Below, piece by piece: positions 5,460 to 6,572 of a DNA stretch of 6,572 nt. This DNA comes from Myxococcales bacterium. Its GTDB lineage: Bacteria; Myxococcota_A; UBA9042; PHBI01; JAAZYN01. A program made the position numbers and the translations under genes. The stretch covers positions 1-6,572 of the forward strand of contig JAAZYN010000209.1 of NCBI GenBank assembly GCA_014239625.1, read 5' to 3'. Within the stretch, counting starts at the first letter, position 1; every line of letters starts with the position of its first letter. The notes below the pieces were generated by a model. That model was not told the DNA's origin. It saw only the letters and a list, made by a program, of their open reading frames with translations, and did not search any database.

Positions 5460-6572
5460 CAGGGGGGAAAGCAGTCGAAGGTGAAGCCGTTGCCATCATG
5501 TTTACTGAGATCCAGCGTCGCGTCGCCCTCCAGCGCGATCGGGGTCAGCGCCTCGGTCCCAGCCGGTAGCTCGTCGAGGCGAGTCACCTTGTAACGGAAG
5601 GGCCATGTCAGTGAGTAGCCGTCGACAAAGCCGGGAACGTCCTCCAGCTCGAAGGGAGGCGTGGGCACGGCCAGGAGATAGATGTTGGCGACGGCGCCGT
5701 CGGGGACGCGCACGATGGCGCTCTCCACGTGACGCCCCGGGATCTTGTAATACTGCGGCCGCTTGGGGCGCTGCTCCTGACCTTCAGTGCCCGCGTCGAC
5801 CACCACGATGCGCGACGAGAAGAAGCGCGGGTCGTCGCGGCAATAGGAGGCAAGGCCAATCTCATAGGACGTGCCCGAATAGAGCGTGCTCGGGACCTGG
5901 AAGTCGAGGCCGAGCTCGAACACCGAGCCTCCCGGCGCTCCCGCGATTCGGATGGTGCTGTATGCAAATCCCCCTGGGTCGCGCCCTTCGGGGCTGTCGA
6001 CCCACTCCCCCCCGGTCCCGGTGTCCGCGGGGACGTCGGCCTGAACCTTGAGCCCATCGATGGTGCAATCGGGCCCGCTGTTCTGCGTACACCACTTGCC
6101 GATCCCCTGAAAGGGATCGAGCTCCACCTGGTAGAAGTGATGCCCGAGATGTGGCCAATCCCAGGTCGCCACATGGGCCGCATAGTTGCCAAAGAGATCG
6201 CCCAGATCGAGCCCCTCCTGGGCCAGATAGAAGCGCATCTTCTGGAGCGTCGACCCGGGGGTCAGGTCGCTGTCGCCGGAGAGCCGACCGATGAGGTACG
6301 GCTTGCCCGCATAGTGACTGACGAAGGCCCACCAGGTGCCGAGCCCGTAGAAGCGCGCCCCCAGCCCCTGGTCGTCGATGTTCTTCTCCTGGTAGGGCTG
6401 ACTGGACTTGAAGACATGTTTCTCCAGGGCAAAATCCCACCTCCCCTCGAACGCCAGCGGGATCGTCGGATAATAGGTCAGCCCGGTGGTCATCCAAGAC
6501 TTGACCCCGGTGAGCACGTAGTGGGACATGATCTCCGCGAACGCCTCCCCCGAGATGCCGCGAATGTAGTGA
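5459..6572 (-). CDS. DUF6055-like, probably secreted protein (5' end beyond the window)
   Basis: The frame is open to the right edge, so the start is not seen; 370 residues are visible and the first ATG inside (6529) need not be the start. The N-terminal half is helical and aromatic: GISGEAFAEIMSHYVLTG, GLGARFYGLGTWWAFVSHYA, GKPYLIGRL and LGDLFGNYAAHVATWDWP. The alternation of an 'E-A-x-A-E' helix, a YGxWxxFxxY-type helix and LFGxYAxxxxTWD recalls the DUF6055 family of large extracellular proteins. These resemble metallopeptidases in architecture, but no HExxH zinc motif appears in this portion. The C-terminal half is beta-rich and contains FAYSTIRIAGAPGGSVFEL and scattered Cys residues (KWCTQNSGPDC, SYCRDD, FDCFPP), which fit an exported, disulfide-bonded protein. 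The family call rests on recall. The stop overlaps the next gene's start (ATGA). No link to the polysaccharide operon is evident, since IS debris separates them. Confidence 0.6.
   Translation of the reverse strand, partial: HYIRGISGEAFAEIMSHYVLTGVKSWMTTGLTYYPTIPLAFEGRWDFALEKHVFKSSQPYQEKNIDDQGLGARFYGLGTWWAFVSHYAGKPYLIGRLSGDSDLTPGSTLQKMRFYLAQEGLDLGDLFGNYAAHVATWDWPHLGHHFYQVELDPFQGIGKWCTQNSGPDCTIDGLKVQADVPADTGTGGEWVDSPEGRDPGGFAYSTIRIAGAPGGSVFELGLDFQVPSTLYSGTSYEIGLASYCRDDPRFFSSRIVVVDAGTEGQEQRPKRPQYYKIPGRHVESAIVRVPDGAVANIYLLAVPTPPFELEDVPGFVDGYSLTWPFRYKVTRLDELPAGTEALTPIALEGDATLDLSKHDGNGFTFDCFPP
5462..5467 (-). repeat. C6 homopolymer at the stop/start overlap
   Basis: On the minus strand TTTCCCCCCTGATGG contains six C residues directly before the TGA stop and overlapping ATG. 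One more C would convert the stop into a Leu codon (CFPPLMGPPPG) and fuse the two reading frames. Confidence 0.5.

Noticed and set aside
1..6572. CRISPR array, tRNA, rRNA, retron or toxin-antitoxin system
   Set aside because: I saw no regularly spaced repeats, tRNA-like cloverleaf with a conserved T-loop, rRNA segments, reverse transcriptase motifs or paired small toxin-antitoxin genes.

Overview
This window comes from a high-GC bacterium, and most of its genes lie on the minus strand. A Wzx-like flippase, a nucleotide-sugar dehydratase relic and a secreted-looking protein rich in Trp, His and Cys suggest a Gram-negative organism with a large genome. Myxococcota or a similar deep-branching group is possible, but nothing here fixes the taxon.

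Layout from left to right. (1) Positions 1-66 hold the last 21 codons of an unidentified plus-strand reading frame. (2) Positions 67-597 hold the decayed middle part of a DDE (IS1182-like) transposase, with an in-frame stop. (3) Positions 598-4298 (minus) hold a three-gene surface-polysaccharide operon. In transcription order it is a broken PseB/FlaA1-type UDP-GlcNAc 4,6-dehydratase, an intact surface-carbohydrate transferase-like protein and an intact polysaccharide flippase. Both gene joints are 4-base GTGA stop/start overlaps. (4) Positions 4341-4927 hold insertion-sequence debris, clearly including the C-terminal zinc-finger end of an IS91-family transposase on the plus strand. (5) Positions 4928-5031 hold short direct and inverted repeats that look like the end of a mobile element. 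(6) Positions 5032-6572 (minus) hold a DUF6055-like, probably secreted protein that runs off the right edge, followed through an ATGA overlap by a small unknown gene.

The operon would supply a modified nucleotide sugar (dehydratase), a transfer step (GT-B-like protein) and export of a lipid-linked glycan (flippase). The dehydratase is not functional as written. It has two single-base frameshifts and one stop codon, and both active-site lysines (the K of TDK and the K of YxxxK) are replaced. The substitutions argue for real decay rather than sequencing error alone. The cassette is bracketed by two unrelated transposase relics, so it looks like a worn fragment of an accessory surface-glycan island. 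I see no convincing new defence, CRISPR or RNA system here. The most unusual structural feature is a pair of C6 tracts (minus strand) that sit exactly at the two frame changes downstream of the DUF6055-like gene.
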